Origin: Alloyangia pacifica
GTDB taxonomy: Bacteria; Pseudomonadota; Alphaproteobacteria; Rhodobacterales; Rhodobacteraceae
Assembly (NCBI RefSeq): GCF_900116195.1
Contig: NZ_FOZW01000027.1
Location: forward strand, 1-32,518
DNA length: 32,518 nt
Reading direction: 5' to 3'
The notes beneath the pieces are model-generated. The model searched no databases, was not told where the DNA came from, and saw nothing but the letters and a program-made list of their open reading frames with translations. Made by a program: the position numbers and the translations under genes. Below, piece by piece: positions 7,039-14,188 of this stretch (within the stretch, counting starts at the first letter, position 1; every line of letters starts with the position of its first letter).

Positions 7039-7608
7039 ATGGGTTCGGATCACTCATCGCCGAAAAGCATTCACACGCACTGGGAGGAGCTCTTCAAGCG
7101 GCTGCCCCGCGAAGGTGTATCTGCAGTCTGGCCCACGGAAGCCGCATGTCGCACCCGCTTCATTGAGGTGCGCTGGCCGGACGGCGTCACATGCCCAGCT
7201 TGCGCCAGCAAAGAGACAGGCCATCTCGGGAAGCGACACACCTTCTATTGCAAGGCTTGTCGCCACCAGTTCAGCGCTCAGTCAGGAAGCGTCGCTCATC
7301 GCAGCCATGTTGCGCTCCAGCTCTGGTTCGTCGCCGCAGAAATGATCATCAGAAGTCGCGCGAATTTCTTGGGTGCGGATGGCCCTAGTGGGCATGATCT
7401 CAAGGATAGGCTCGGCATCTCATATAGTGCTGCGTACAAGCTCAAGAAGCTGATTGTAGGTGAGTTGCTGCAGCCCGGGGGTGGGCTTGTGGGAGAGTGC
7501 ATCCTTACAAAGGATACCGGCGATGGCTGCGAGGAACGTCCGCGCACTCCAGAAGACGAAATCAAAGAACTGGAAGCGCTCATTTTGCGCGCGAACAGAA
7601 GGCAATAG
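7039..7608 (+). CDS. IS1595-type transposase N-terminal (zinc-ribbon) protein, lacks DDE core
   Basis: A 189-residue protein. Residues about 25-125 match the N-terminus of IS1595/ISXO2-type transposases: RFIEVRWPDGVTCPAC, a four-Cys zinc ribbon (CPAC and CKAC), a T/S-rich FSAQSG turn, LWFVAAEMI, then an LGISYSAAYKLKKLI helix-turn-helix. In full transposases this part binds the terminal repeats and a catalytic DDE domain follows. Here the frame ends after a charged helix (EDEIKELEALI) with no catalytic domain. It may be a transposase remnant or a domain re-used as a regulator. The ATG at 7039 is chosen since the conserved part follows soon after; the frame is open further upstream. No inverted repeats were found around it. 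Confidence 0.6.
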   Translation: MGSDHSSPKSIHTHWEELFKRLPREGVSAVWPTEAACRTRFIEVRWPDGVTCPACASKETGHLGKRHTFYCKACRHQFSAQSGSVAHRSHVALQLWFVAAEMIIRSRANFLGADGPSGHDLKDRLGISYSAAYKLKKLIVGELLQPGGGLVGECILTKDTGDGCEERPRTPEDEIKELEALILRANRRQ

Positions 7609-7861
7609 CCCAATGCCCGGAGGCGGGCGTTCCGCCAAAAGCCTTCGCGCCGACCTGTTGAGTTATCGAGATAGCTTGTCCCCAGCTACGTGCGCCGGAG
7701 GGGTTTTCGGCCCTTTGAGTGGTTGCTAATCTCGGCTCACCACTAGGACCTACTTGATCGGCGAGACAGGACGCCACCAGCAGATCGACAGTTTGCGAAA
7801 ACGAAACGTAAACTTCGAAATCTAAAAACGTGTTCAAAAACATATACTTAGTTGACCGCTC

Positions 7862-7883
7862 GGCGAGATTGTGAGATCTCGCC
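7862..7883. repeat. Perfect inverted repeat, 8-bp arms
   Basis: GGCGAGAT and ATCTCGCC enclose a 6-base loop. No T-run follows, so it is not an intrinsic terminator. It could be an operator or part of a transposon-end binding site; tnsA begins about 240 bp downstream. Confidence 0.4.
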
Positions 7884-7953
7884 AGCCCCGTCCGCGTGCA
7901 GCCACGCAAGCAGGTAACAAAGAAGGAGACCGATCCACAGACACCGTGAGACG

Positions 7954-7983
7954 AAAAAACGCGCGCCACCTGGACGCGCGCTG
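7954..7983 (-). terminator. Intrinsic terminator on the minus strand
   Basis: Read on the minus strand, CGCGCG pairs with CGCGCG, extended by a G-T and an A-T pair, and is followed by six T. It would stop transcripts entering from the tnsA side. No minus-strand gene lies immediately upstream, so it may insulate the neighbour from transcription leaving the element, or be what is left of a displaced gene. Confidence 0.6.
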
Positions 7984-8120
7984 AAAGTCGGGGCGGGTCC
8001 GCCCTAGTCATGCGCCGAACATAAGTGCCCCGAAGCACATCGGCAACGTTGGACCTCGCCCTTCATCCAAGACCCCAACCGCGCGGCTCAGCCGTCGCGG
8101 GCCAATAGAGATATGCCTTC

Positions 8121-8855
8121 TTGCCCGCTGAGACCATCAACCTTCAGTCGACACGGCTGCCCGAGATTGCGACTGCTTTCCGTCCGAGTGCGTTCGACGA
8201 CACCTACCTGCACTCGCGCGCCACCCGCGCCATCCCCCGCAAGTCGCCTTTCCACTTCGTCACGCAACTGACCTTCTTCAATTCTGCTGGAAAATCGCAG
8301 GCGCTGGGGTGCGCGAGCCTCTTGGAGCACAACGCGGCTCTGTGCTGCATCCACCTCCCTGACTTCCGAGATATCGAAGAGCAGGTGAGCCGGATCATGG
8401 TCCGCACCTCGGGCGTGCGGCCTTCGCCCTACTGGTTCGATTTTCGGCTGACTCTGACGTCGGGCAAGCGCATTGCGATTGCGGTGAAACCTGAGAAGGA
8501 GCGTGCGACCTACGAGTTCCGTCGGAAGTTGGGAGTTATCAGGTCTGTCGCCGTGCCGGAAATCGCGGATCATGTCCACGTTATCAGTGAGCGTAACATC
8601 AATCCCATCCGGCTGGCGCGCGCTAAGCTCTTTCATGCGGCTCGCGTCCCGGACCCGGAGCGGGATCTTTTTGTCAGGTCTGAACTTGCGGGGATGGACC
8701 GCCCGCGCTCCATCCGCGAGTTTCTTGACCAATCACCTGTCGGTCGCGAAGGCTGGTGGAGTGTCATCCGTGCGATCCGCGCCGGCATCATCGAAGTCGC
8801 GAACTGCGAGCCGATCACCGAGCATTCCATTATCAGCAATCCTGGAGCCGCGTGA
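8121..8855 (+). CDS. tnsA: TnsA-like transposon endonuclease
   Basis: A 244-residue protein with the TnsA pattern of a PD-(D/E)XK nuclease: Glu69 in SLLEHNAAL, Asp107 in YWFDFRLTL and Lys123 in AIAVKPE, at the spacing seen in Tn7 TnsA (E63, D114, K132). TnsA cuts the 5' ends of the element while TnsB cuts and joins the 3' ends, giving cut-and-paste movement rather than cointegrates. The C-terminal half should contact TnsB and TnsC. No ATG exists in frame near the 5' end; TTG at 8121 is the best start, three codons after a TAG reading in the same frame. The stop overlaps the tnsB start (TGATG), so translation is coupled. Confidence 0.8.
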   Translation: MPAETINLQSTRLPEIATAFRPSAFDDTYLHSRATRAIPRKSPFHFVTQLTFFNSAGKSQALGCASLLEHNAALCCIHLPDFRDIEEQVSRIMVRTSGVRPSPYWFDFRLTLTSGKRIAIAVKPEKERATYEFRRKLGVIRSVAVPEIADHVHVISERNINPIRLARAKLFHAARVPDPERDLFVRSELAGMDRPRSIREFLDQSPVGREGWWSVIRAIRAGIIEVANCEPITEHSIISNPGAA

Positions 8856-11050
8856 TGGCGGCTCCCTTCGGACAACGCCATCACCTTCTGGAGGCCGGCT
8901 GTGCCTTCCGCGTAGGGCCGCGCCATGGTTCCGTCGTCGAAACGCGGCCTGAAGGCTACCTGGTTGCTTGGGAAGAATGGAGCGATCCCGAAACCGGCGT
9001 CGTCACCGCACGCGCCCATCAACTGCTGACCTATGATCGCGTCGAAGCTGACAATCGACATGGTCAGTTGGTGGTCCTGTCGAGGCCTCGCGTGGCCGAG
9101 AGCAGCCCTGACGATATCCTCCGCCACTGGCGGACGCATGAGGAAGTCTCGCGGATGCTCGTCCGCAAGAGCTGCGCCCTGGCCGCGGAGGAACTGATCG
9201 CGGAGGACCGGATGGGCCACCGCCGCAAGGAGTTCGAGGACAACGGCGAACTCATCGTTGCCCGCGCAAGGTCGGTTCACGGACGTCTCGTTGCGTCGAT
9301 GGGCCGTCCGACGCGCCGCGGGAACACACGTACCGTCTATGGCGCTGATGCCATTCGGAATCCGTTTCAATTCAAGCTTGAGCTGAAGAACGATGACCCC
9401 AAAACCAAGGGCACATCGATCTACAACTGGCTACGGAAGCTGAAGGAGCAGGGCGAGGACGGCCTATTCGACGCATATCGTCGGTGTGGCGGGAAATCCG
9501 GTCATACGGAGGAGCTTGCGGATTTCGTGACCTCCGTGATCGATGGGCTCATCGACCTCGAAAGGCCGTCCATCAGTTCCCTGCATGACAGTGTGCTGGC
9601 TGCGATTCAGGCGGAAAACGCCAGCCGGTTCAGCGCAGAGCTCCCGCTGCCGAGCCTGTCGAACCGTGTCAGCAAAGCCTTCGTGAAAAGGCAGGCGGAT
9701 CGACTGGGCCGCGCAGCCTACGCAATCCGGTCGAATGGCTTCGACAAGGCGTACCGGGATATGCATGCCCTTGGCGTCGGCATCACGACGCTACGCGCCC
9801 TGGAGCGCGTCGAGATCGACGAGTACACGATCGATCTCACCTTGCTCCTGAGGCTCACGGGGATTTTCAAGCTCCTGGCGCCGCATGAGGTCGAGGCTCT
9901 CAGGCTTGATGGAAAAGCCCGACGGGTGGTGATCTCGGCTGCGATTGACGTCCATACTCGATGCCTCCTAGCGCTCCAGATCGTGCCCGAAGGCACGCCT
10001 GACACGCTGCGTCAGACGTTGGAGATGATCTACACCGACAAGACCTCTCTCTCTGACGCAACGGGGTGCCGCAATGATTGGCTACAGCATGGCGCGCCCG
10101 AGGAGGTCGTTCTGGACAGGGGAAGTTCCTACATCTCCGATGATGCCTATCACGTGCTCGCCTCGCTCGGGATCACCAACATTGGCAGCCCCGCAGGCAA
10201 ACCTTGGCTCAAGGCGCACATTGAGCGTGTTTTCAGAACCCTGCATGACCTCTTCCTGCAGCGGTTCTCCGGCCGGAACTTTAGCAACACGGTTGAACGT
10301 GCGGAGAACGACCCTGCTGCCAGAGCCACGCTGACACTCGACGAATTCCTCGGATGGATCGTGCGCTGGACTGTCGACGGCTATCACAACCGCCGGCACG
10401 ATGGTCTTGGCATGACCCCTCTGCAGGCTTGGGAGGAGGCCACCAGCTACATGCCGCCCAGAAAGCTCACCAGCCGAGAGATGCGCCTTGCCTTCGGGAC
10501 TCGGCTCAATCGAAAACTTGGTCGCCATGGTCTGACCGTGATGCATGTGAACTACCAGAATGATGCCTTGGCGCAGCTGTGGCTTGCCCGCGGCAACGAA
10601 TGGCTCGAGATCTGTTTTTGGGGCGGTGATGTCGGTTCCATCGAGGTGCGCGCCGGAAATGGCGAATGGATGACCGTATCCGCCGCCGATGAGCGTTGGA
10701 TCGGCAAGGACGAATTCGAACTGCGTGCGTGGCTTGAAAAGCGCCGCACCAAGGACCCGGAAGCCGAGGAGGCGCGCCTGACCGTGATCCACGAGCTCGA
10801 TGAGCGCAGCAAGGCGCTCAAGGTGGCGAAGGGTCTCTTCGCCCGCCCGCGGACGGCAAATGGCGTCGAGCTGACAGAGGCTCACTTTGCCCGGCACATG
10901 GACACCTCCGAGCGCCGCTACACTGCTGAGCCCTATCGCGACCTGCTTGCAGATGAGGTTCTGGACGAAAGTCACCCCGTAGGCGTGGCGGGAGCAGCCT
11001 CCAATCCCAGCTTTGCTGACATGCCCGACGACGCCGACCTGCTGGAATAG
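8855..11050 (+). CDS. tnsB: TnsB-like DDE transposase
   Basis: A 731-residue protein of the TnsB/Mu/Tn552 DDE integrase family. Its N-terminal half (to about 310) holds helix-turn-helix DNA-binding modules that read the transposon ends. The RNase H-like core shows Asp322 in VEIDEYTIDL, the AAIDVHTRCLL strand, Asp421 in VVLDRGSSYIS and Glu457 in KAHIERVFRTL, all three catalytic acids. A beta-barrel region (about 570-660) follows, then a charged C-terminal tail to bind TnsC. Cleavage and strand transfer at the 3' ends are its role. The ATG at 8855 overlaps the tnsA stop by one base; earlier open frame is not homologous. Length is typical for TnsB. Confidence 0.9.
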   Translation: MAAPFGQRHHLLEAGCAFRVGPRHGSVVETRPEGYLVAWEEWSDPETGVVTARAHQLLTYDRVEADNRHGQLVVLSRPRVAESSPDDILRHWRTHEEVSRMLVRKSCALAAEELIAEDRMGHRRKEFEDNGELIVARARSVHGRLVASMGRPTRRGNTRTVYGADAIRNPFQFKLELKNDDPKTKGTSIYNWLRKLKEQGEDGLFDAYRRCGGKSGHTEELADFVTSVIDGLIDLERPSISSLHDSVLAAIQAENASRFSAELPLPSLSNRVSKAFVKRQADRLGRAAYAIRSNGFDKAYRDMHALGVGITTLRALERVEIDEYTIDLTLLLRLTGIFKLLAPHEVEALRLDGKARRVVISAAIDVHTRCLLALQIVPEGTPDTLRQTLEMIYTDKTSLSDATGCRNDWLQHGAPEEVVLDRGSSYISDDAYHVLASLGITNIGSPAGKPWLKAHIERVFRTLHDLFLQRFSGRNFSNTVERAENDPAARATLTLDEFLGWIVRWTVDGYHNRRHDGLGMTPLQAWEEATSYMPPRKLTSREMRLAFGTRLNRKLGRHGLTVMHVNYQNDALAQLWLARGNEWLEICFWGGDVGSIEVRAGNGEWMTVSAADERWIGKDEFELRAWLEKRRTKDPEAEEARLTVIHELDERSKALKVAKGLFARPRTANGVELTEAHFARHMDTSERRYTAEPYRDLLADEVLDESHPVGVAGAASNPSFADMPDDADLLE

Positions 11051-11306
11051 TGCCTTGGGACGCGCCGCGGAGACCGCGCGCTCCGCCTAAAGGCAGGAAG
11101 AAAATCGCCCCACCGTCTGTGGTTTTCCGCAGCGTCCTCAAACCTCCGGGCCAACGACACTCATGTGTCGCCCCGCTTCAGATGCAAAGGTTCCTGTGCC
11201 ACCTGACTGACACCTCCTAGGTCGGCTCCCAAGGCCTCCGCCCACGTCCACACCACTACCACATTTCTCCTCCCTCTGAGGCGCTTCCTCAGGGATCGGA
11301 GGAGTC
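11051..11306 (+). promoter_or_regulatory. tnsB-tnsC gap with hairpin before a strong Shine-Dalgarno
   Basis: A 278-base gap separates tnsB from tnsC, while the other tns genes overlap. Near its end CTGAGG and CCTCAG (11276-11281 and 11287-11292) form a stem-loop that extends by two more pairs, followed at once by GGAGGAG. The hairpin could mask the ribosome binding site. A separate promoter for tnsC-tniQ may lie here, but no clear -35/-10 pair is seen. Confidence 0.4.
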
Positions 11307-11426
11307 ATGCCCAAGCCAAAGATCGAAGATGACGACCACGACAACGACCACCCTGACCGACGGAGCCACCGTCCCGGAGAAAATCGAATGGCTCGCGGAT
11401 CGCTATTTCCGCCTGGATCGCGATGA
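11307..11426 (+). CDS. Small upstream frame overlapping the tnsC start
   Basis: An ATG at 11307 stands three bases after the best Shine-Dalgarno of the region (GGAGGAG) but in a different frame from tnsC. It encodes 39 residues beginning MPKPKIEDDDHDNDH, very rich in Asp and His, and stops at 11424-11426, about 95 bases inside tnsC. It could regulate tnsC translation by coupling or competition, or supply the start of a TnsC made by frameshifting. It could equally be accidental, the GGAGGAG serving the ATG at 11329 from too far away. Confidence 0.3.
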   Translation: MPKPKIEDDDHDNDHPDRRSHRPGENRMARGSLFPPGSR

Positions 11427-12303
11427 TGCCCTCATTGCCCGCCTGTCGCGCCTGTTTGTGACCGATGCCGAAGGAGAACTGACGCCCAGGCCGAAGGTGG
11501 ACCCGCTCACGGGTGAGACCCGCGGCCTGATGCTCCTCGGCGATTCCGGTGCCGGGAAATCGGCATTGCTCAAGCGGACCCTGCGTATGCTGCCTATGTT
11601 TGGCTTGGTCGACCGCGAGATCGACGGCAACACGCTCTACGTCACCGTCCCGCCGGAAGCGACGATCAAAAGCCTCGCGGCGCGGATCGCCAAGCAGCTC
11701 GGGTACATCGACATGAACCCGCGCGCGAAAGGGCATGAGGCCTGGGACGTGGCCCGTCATCAGATGCGTAAACGCGGGACCAGCCTGCTGGTCATCGACG
11801 AAACCCACCACCTGCTTCGCAAAGGGTCAGGGCGCGATGTTGAAGGCGCGATCCAGACCATGAAGAGCCTTCTCCAGGGGGACTGGCCCGTTGCCACTAT
11901 CGTGGCCGGCGTCGACAAGCTGCGGGACGGTGTGATGACGGACCCCGAAACTGACCGGCGGTTCCCCAAGTTCCAGCTCACGCGCATTGCGGAGGACAGC
12001 AAGGAGGCCCACACCTTCAGGCGCAGCCTACAGCTCTGCGCCGAAAAGGTCGGGCTGTCGCTGGAGAACGAGACATTGCCCGAGCGCGTGCTCTTTGCCG
12101 AGCACGGCGAGCCGGGGCGTGCGATCAATCTGGCCAAGTCCATCCTCGTGACCAGCCTCGAAGCAGGCCGTACCCAGGTTACGCTGCACGATGCTTACCG
12201 TACCTTCGCGGCAGCGTACGGCGAAATGCCAACCTCGCCCTTCGCAGATGCCTCCTGGGATGCCCTGCGTACATCGCTCACCGACGCAGGCTGGAGCCGG
12301 TGA
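11329..12303 (+). CDS. tnsC: TnsC-like AAA+ ATPase
   Basis: A 324-residue AAA+ protein. Walker A is GDSGAGKS (71-78) and Walker B LLVIDETHHLL (153-163). TnsC polymerises on target DNA in the ATP state, passes the target from TniQ to TnsA and TnsB, and enforces target immunity. The length fits the short TnsC/TniB type rather than the 555-residue Tn7 protein. The start at 11329 gives a Thr-rich N-terminus (seven Thr in a row, encoded by varied ACN codons) before the conserved PEKIEWLADRYF. The only good Shine-Dalgarno serves the out-of-frame ATG at 11307. The stop overlaps the tniQ start. Confidence 0.85.
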   Translation: MTTTTTTTLTDGATVPEKIEWLADRYFRLDRDDALIARLSRLFVTDAEGELTPRPKVDPLTGETRGLMLLGDSGAGKSALLKRTLRMLPMFGLVDREIDGNTLYVTVPPEATIKSLAARIAKQLGYIDMNPRAKGHEAWDVARHQMRKRGTSLLVIDETHHLLRKGSGRDVEGAIQTMKSLLQGDWPVATIVAGVDKLRDGVMTDPETDRRFPKFQLTRIAEDSKEAHTFRRSLQLCAEKVGLSLENETLPERVLFAEHGEPGRAINLAKSILVTSLEAGRTQVTLHDAYRTFAAAYGEMPTSPFADASWDALRTSLTDAGWSR

Positions 12304-13769
12304 TGCGCCTCAAACCTCACGTACCGTTCGATCCGCAGGAAACCGTGCTCTCTTTCGCGGGCCGCCTTGCCGCGATGCATACCGGCCAGCCGCTGACCCG
12401 CCTGCTGGCCGACATGCAGATCAATGTCGAGCATTTCACGCTCGGTCGCCCCGAAGCCATCTCCCGCTTCGCCGAGATTGCGGGGGCCGATGAGGCTGAC
12501 CTGCTGAAGGCAACCATGCGTGGTATCCGTGGGGGCGTCGAGTTCCGCGGAGAGCACTGCCAGTCTGCCTTCCTCTCACGCGCTGCGGACAAGTATTGCC
12601 CCACCTGCCTCGCCGAAGATGGAGAACGGCAGGACTGGCGACAGAGGCTGATCTGGTGCTTTGCGCCGGCCCACCAGTGCCCGCTCCATGGCGTCCGCTT
12701 GGAGCGGCTGGAAAAATCTTCGCGGACGCTGCAGGAAGGCTTGGCACAGCCCCCCGGGCACCAGGATGCGGCAGCGTCCGCAAGGACGCCGAGCTACCTC
12801 ATGTGGCTCCAGTCCCGACTGGATGGCCTCTGCAGCAGCGACAACCCTTGGCTCGCCCAGCAAGGCATTCAGCAGGTCCTCGATGCCAGCCTCATGCTCG
12901 GCACAGTTCTGACCGCAGGGCACAAGGTGCGCGCAAAAACTCTGCCTTCGATGGCGCAGGAGAAGGCGTTGGAGCATGGCTTCGCGATCTATGCTCAAGG
13001 ACCCGGCAGCGTAACCTCCGCCCTCGACCTCATCCGGTCGACCAGCGACGCACACGCGGTTCAGGCAGGTCCTCTAGCGTACTATGGGCGGCTCTACGAG
13101 TGGCTGGACCGCCAGTGCAACGATCGCGACCCCGGGCCGATCCGTGACCTCCTCCGGGAACACATCATCAAGCATGATGCCGTCGATGTTGGTGAGGTCG
13201 TTCTGGGTCAAGAGCTTCGGGAACGTCGATATCACAGTGTGCAAAGCCTCGCGTCGACGCTCGGGATCAACCGCACGCGCATGTCGCGCCTGCTTCAAAA
13301 ACTTGGAAAAATCCCGGTCGGCGCCAGCGATGCCGAGGCGGGCGTGCTGCGTTTCGATGCGCAGGCCATCGCCACGCTCCTGAACGATTTTGAGACGGCG
13401 ATCCCAATGGCCGACGTCGCGGATTACATCGGAGCCTCTCTGTCGCAGATGCAGGCCCTCTACGCCAGTGGTCTCATCGAGCCTTTGGTCCCGCGCGATG
13501 CCCCCGGTTCGGTGCGGCAGGTGGTCTTCGCACGGCGGTCCCTCGACGCCTTCCTCGGCCGCCTGTCCGAACTTCCGGCGGCGGCGCCGGGGGTAGCGGA
13601 TACTTTGCACCCGATCAGCTATGCCTGCCAGCGCGGAGCGGGCACGACCATCGAGGTCGTCCGCGCCATTCTTGCCGGAGACCTTCGGGCCTACCGGACG
13701 CCAGGGGAACATGGCCTCGCCGCCATTGTAGTGTCCCCAAGCGAGGCGATCGCGCTCCGGGGAGCCTGA
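12303..13769 (+). CDS. tniQ: TniQ-family target-selection protein
   Basis: A 488-residue protein of the TniQ/TnsD family. The N-terminus has DPQETVLSFAGRLA, typical of the family, and a zinc site made of Cys99 and Cys102 (KYCPTCL) with Cys126 and His129 (HQCPLHG). The C-terminal half contains helix-turn-helix stretches (LASTLGINRTRMSRLL at about 317-332) that could read a fixed attachment site. TniQ proteins connect a target, either a DNA sequence or a CRISPR complex, to TnsC. With its extra DNA-binding half and no cas genes near, this one more likely recognises DNA itself, as TnsD does at attTn7. The ATG at 12303 overlaps the tnsC stop as TGATG. Confidence 0.85.
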   Translation: MRLKPHVPFDPQETVLSFAGRLAAMHTGQPLTRLLADMQINVEHFTLGRPEAISRFAEIAGADEADLLKATMRGIRGGVEFRGEHCQSAFLSRAADKYCPTCLAEDGERQDWRQRLIWCFAPAHQCPLHGVRLERLEKSSRTLQEGLAQPPGHQDAAASARTPSYLMWLQSRLDGLCSSDNPWLAQQGIQQVLDASLMLGTVLTAGHKVRAKTLPSMAQEKALEHGFAIYAQGPGSVTSALDLIRSTSDAHAVQAGPLAYYGRLYEWLDRQCNDRDPGPIRDLLREHIIKHDAVDVGEVVLGQELRERRYHSVQSLASTLGINRTRMSRLLQKLGKIPVGASDAEAGVLRFDAQAIATLLNDFETAIPMADVADYIGASLSQMQALYASGLIEPLVPRDAPGSVRQVVFARRSLDAFLGRLSELPAAAPGVADTLHPISYACQRGAGTTIEVVRAILAGDLRAYRTPGEHGLAAIVVSPSEAIALRGA

Positions 13770-13804
13770 CTACCCACCCAATCCTTCGTCGAGATACGTC
13801 ATCA

Positions 13805-13830
13805 AGGGTCCGCTTCGCGGGCCCTTTTTT
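13805..13830 (+). terminator. Intrinsic terminator after tniQ
   Basis: AGGGTCCG and CGGGCCCT form an 8-bp stem with one G-T pair around a 4-5 base loop, followed by six T. It lies 35 bp after the tniQ stop and ends the tns operon. Confidence 0.85.
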
Positions 13831-13860
13831 CATGTGCAGACCCTGAAAACGCGCATTTTC

Positions 13861-14032
13861 GGGAAGAACTTAACCTTCACACGGGAAAATCTCAGGTTGC
13901 CGCTTTTCAGGGGTGCTCGTAGGCATCTGTTATTGTTGGGGTTTTCCGGATGATTTCTCGACTTGGGAAAAACTCAAAGTAGTTCTACAAAGTTTGTGTA
14001 AATCGGGGCAAAGTTGTCTCGAAATCGGGGCA
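13861..14032 (+). repeat. Direct-repeat array, candidate transposase binding sites
   Basis: Three copies of a GGGAARAWCTYA motif lie at 13861-13872, 13883-13894 and 13965-13976. Two copies of AATCGGGGCA lie at 14001-14010 and 14023-14032. In both sets neighbouring copies are spaced exactly 22 bp apart. Short direct repeats of about 20 bp spacing are what TnsB binds near the ends of Tn7-like elements. A TGTGCAGACC at 13833 precedes the array. The two motifs share TCGGG-like cores but are not identical, and no protein is encoded here. The function is inferred. Confidence 0.35.
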
Positions 14033-14067
14033 GAGATCCCGCGAAGCCAAGATATGACCTATATATG

Positions 14068-14089
14068 GGGCGCCCATTGGGCGCCCTTT
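14068..14089 (+). terminator. Hairpin between convergent operons
   Basis: Two copies of the self-complementary octamer GGGCGCCC flank a 3-base loop and are followed on the plus strand by TTTCTATAT. A second hairpin, TCGGCT/AGCCGA, lies at 14114-14131, downstream of the defence operon on the minus strand but without a T-run. Together they can stop transcription from both convergent operons. Confidence 0.5.
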
Positions 14090-14188
14090 CTATATGCTGA
14101 TATCCGCTTGCTGTCGGCTAGGCTAAGCCGATCTCTCGGACCCAAGGGCGCATCACAATTGTTCCCCGGCTTCACGGTTCACCGGACC

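Larger units (their letters stand above)
7609..8120. other. Intergenic region upstream of tnsA; likely side of the Tn7-like end
   Basis: No gene is supported. The region should include the promoter of the tns operon and, by analogy with Tn7, the element end next to tnsA with its TnsB binding sites. TCGGCGAGA occurs at 7758-7766 and again from 7860, the second copy inside an 8-bp perfect inverted repeat (7862-7869 with 7876-7883). Several TGT triplets could be the terminal bases, but no target-site duplication could be matched, so the end is not placed. Confidence 0.35.
8121..13769 (+). mobile_element. Tn7-like transposition core tnsA-tnsB-tnsC-tniQ
   Basis: Four plus-strand genes encode a heteromeric transposase (TnsA and TnsB), the AAA+ regulator TnsC and the targeting adaptor TniQ. 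tnsA/tnsB and tnsC/tniQ overlap as TGATG. The coordinates cover only the core genes; the ends of the element are not resolved. In Tn7 and its relatives the core genes lie at one end with tnsA outermost, and cargo lies beyond the targeting gene, so the defence operon at 14189-31495 is in the expected cargo position. No cas genes, CRISPR array or second targeting protein is seen. Confidence 0.75.

Noticed and set aside
8008..8040. 10-residue minus-strand frame before the terminator at 7954-7983
   Set aside because: Too short and without a Shine-Dalgarno; a leader peptide cannot be argued from sequence alone.
8121..14188. CRISPR-associated transposon (CAST)
   Set aside because: No cas genes, no repeat-spacer array and no crRNA-like repeats were found beside tnsABC-tniQ.
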